DNA from: Allonocardiopsis opalescens
GTDB taxonomy: Bacteria > Actinomycetota > Actinomycetes > Streptosporangiales > Streptosporangiaceae
Assembly (NCBI RefSeq): GCF_003002095.1
Contig: NZ_PVZC01000003.1
Span: 310,001 to 374,000, forward strand
Direction of reading: 5' to 3'
DNA length: 64,000 nt
Part shown: piece by piece, positions 63,066 to 64,000 of the stretch
Numbering within the stretch: the first letter of the stretch is position 1
How the letters are laid out: each line of letters begins with the position of its first letter
Notes under the pieces: model-generated
Database searches by the model: none
What the model saw: the letters and a program-made list of their open reading frames with translations, nothing else
Told to the model about the DNA's origin: nothing
Position numbers and translations under genes: made by a program

Positions 63066-64000
63066 ATGATGACCGACATCGGCACGCTCGTCCGGCGACT
63101 CGACCTGGACCAGAAGATCGCCCAGTTGACCGGGATGAGCTACTACGACCTCATCGATCCGGTCGCCGCCTACACACGCGGTGAGACCGTCGTCGAGCTG
63201 TCGCGGATCGCCGAGACGCGCCCGCACGGCGCCGGACACCTCTCACTGGCCTACCAGCTCGCGACGGACCCCGGTGAACTCCGCAAGGTGCTGCGCACCA
63301 TCCAGGACACCGTCCGCGACATCAGCCCCTTCGGCATCGGGGTCCTGGTGCACGGCGAAGCCGTCAGCGGCCTGGTGCACGAGGCCGGCAGCCAGTTCAC
63401 CACACCGTGGGGCCAGGCGGCGACCTGGGACCCCGAGGTCCCGCGCCGGATCGGTGAGATCGCCGCCCGCGACTCCCGCGACCTGGGCTTCCACCTGGTC
63501 TTCTCGCCGGTCCTGGACCTCGCGCGGGACCTGCGGTGGGGCCGCGTCCACGAGACCTACGGGGAGGACCCCGAACTGGTATCCCGGATGGGCGTCGGCT
63601 TCATCACCGGTATCCAGGGCGCCCACCACGAGTCCGGAGTGCTCGCCACCGGCAAGCACTTCCTCGGCTACGGGCACTCGGTCGGCGCGCTCAACCAGGC
63701 CGCGACCCAGCTGGGCCGGCGCGAACTCGTGGACGTGTACGCCGAGCCGTTCCGCCGCGCCATCCGGGAGACCGGCCTGTCGGTCATGATGAACTCCTAC
63801 AACGAGGTGGACGGGATCCCGGCCGCCGCCAACCGCTGGCTGCTCACCGATCTGCTCCGCGGTGAACTGGGCTTCCGCGGCCTCACCGTCAGCGACTACG
63901 ACTCGGTGTCCATGCTGCTGAGCCGCCAGCGCACGGCGGCCACCCCCGGCGCCGCGGCGGTCCAGGCCCTGGAGGCCGGCCTCGACGTCGAGCTGCCGAG
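63066..64000 (+). CDS. GH3 beta-glycosidase, 5' part
   Basis: Runs past the window end, so only about 311 residues are seen. ATG at 63066 (a second ATG follows at once) after AGGGGAAG. GH3 N-terminal barrel: SPVLDLARDLRWGRVHETYGEDP, TGKHFLGYG and nucleophile Asp in TVSDYDSV. Third glycosidase of the LacI-controlled locus. Confidence 0.92.
   Translation, partial: MMTDIGTLVRRLDLDQKIAQLTGMSYYDLIDPVAAYTRGETVVELSRIAETRPHGAGHLSLAYQLATDPGELRKVLRTIQDTVRDISPFGIGVLVHGEAVSGLVHEAGSQFTTPWGQAATWDPEVPRRIGEIAARDSRDLGFHLVFSPVLDLARDLRWGRVHETYGEDPELVSRMGVGFITGIQGAHHESGVLATGKHFLGYGHSVGALNQAATQLGRRELVDVYAEPFRRAIRETGLSVMMNSYNEVDGIPAAANRWLLTDLLRGELGFRGLTVSDYDSVSMLLSRQRTAATPGAAAVQALEAGLDVELP

Overview
The window is a GC-rich, densely coded actinomycete chromosome segment. 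GC-biased third positions, GTG/TTG starts, ATGA/GTGA gene overlaps, an IdeR/DmdR-type iron box, Zur-controlled zinc-free ribosomal proteins and camphor-type P450 machinery all fit Actinomycetota. Streptosporangiales or a near relative is a guess from style only. No rRNA, intact tRNA, insertion sequence or CRISPR array was seen.

Layout. (1) 1-4.9 kb: the 3' end of an enolase-superfamily dehydratase, an Nramp-fold transporter without the usual metal motif, a PAS-GAF-PP2C phosphatase and a C-terminal remnant of an Lhr-type helicase. (2) 5.5-11.3 kb: an iron locus. A MerR-type regulator diverges from an IrtAB/YbtPQ-like pair of fused ABC half-transporters followed by a YbtX-like MFS gene, with an iron box between. 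(3) 11.4-16.4 kb: a NarL-type two-component system, a BcrA-type ABC exporter with two permeases, and a DUF2975 membrane protein. (4) 16.6-21.5 kb: an MDR oxidoreductase and a TetR gene that diverge across two identical-architecture operators, a large LuxR/AAA regulator and a YciI protein.

(5) 21.5-38 kb is a mosaic, decayed region. Intact genes are a low-GC trypsin-like protease, the Zur regulon (L33, S18, S14, Zur, three Zur boxes), an HD protein, a GlxA regulator, an AraC-aldehyde dehydrogenase pair, a winged-helix regulator, a secreted crystallin-like protein and DUF6326. Between them lie at least seven gene remnants: a TetR tail, MFS pieces, asd, a frameshifted TPR protein, a quinone reductase and a FecE ATPase.

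(6) 38.3-56.2 kb is a coherent catabolic island: VOC, SDRs, two acyl-CoA dehydrogenases, a CoA transferase, a HAPMO-like Baeyer-Villiger monooxygenase, an enoyl-CoA hydratase, a serine hydrolase, an HSL esterase, an SMP-30 lactonase and a complete P450/putidaredoxin-type ferredoxin/reductase trio, with GntR, TetR and IclR regulators. The gene set suggests hydroxylation, ketone formation, Baeyer-Villiger ring or chain opening, ester or lactone hydrolysis and CoA-dependent beta-oxidation of an alicyclic or terpenoid-like substrate. A shared 15-19 bp palindrome-like motif occurs at four places in the island. (7) 56.6-64 kb is a LacI-controlled glycoside locus (GH1, LacI, sugar MFS, GH2, GH3) with five copies of a TTGCGC-GCG-type operator. 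Several convergent gene pairs share strong GC-rich bidirectional terminators.
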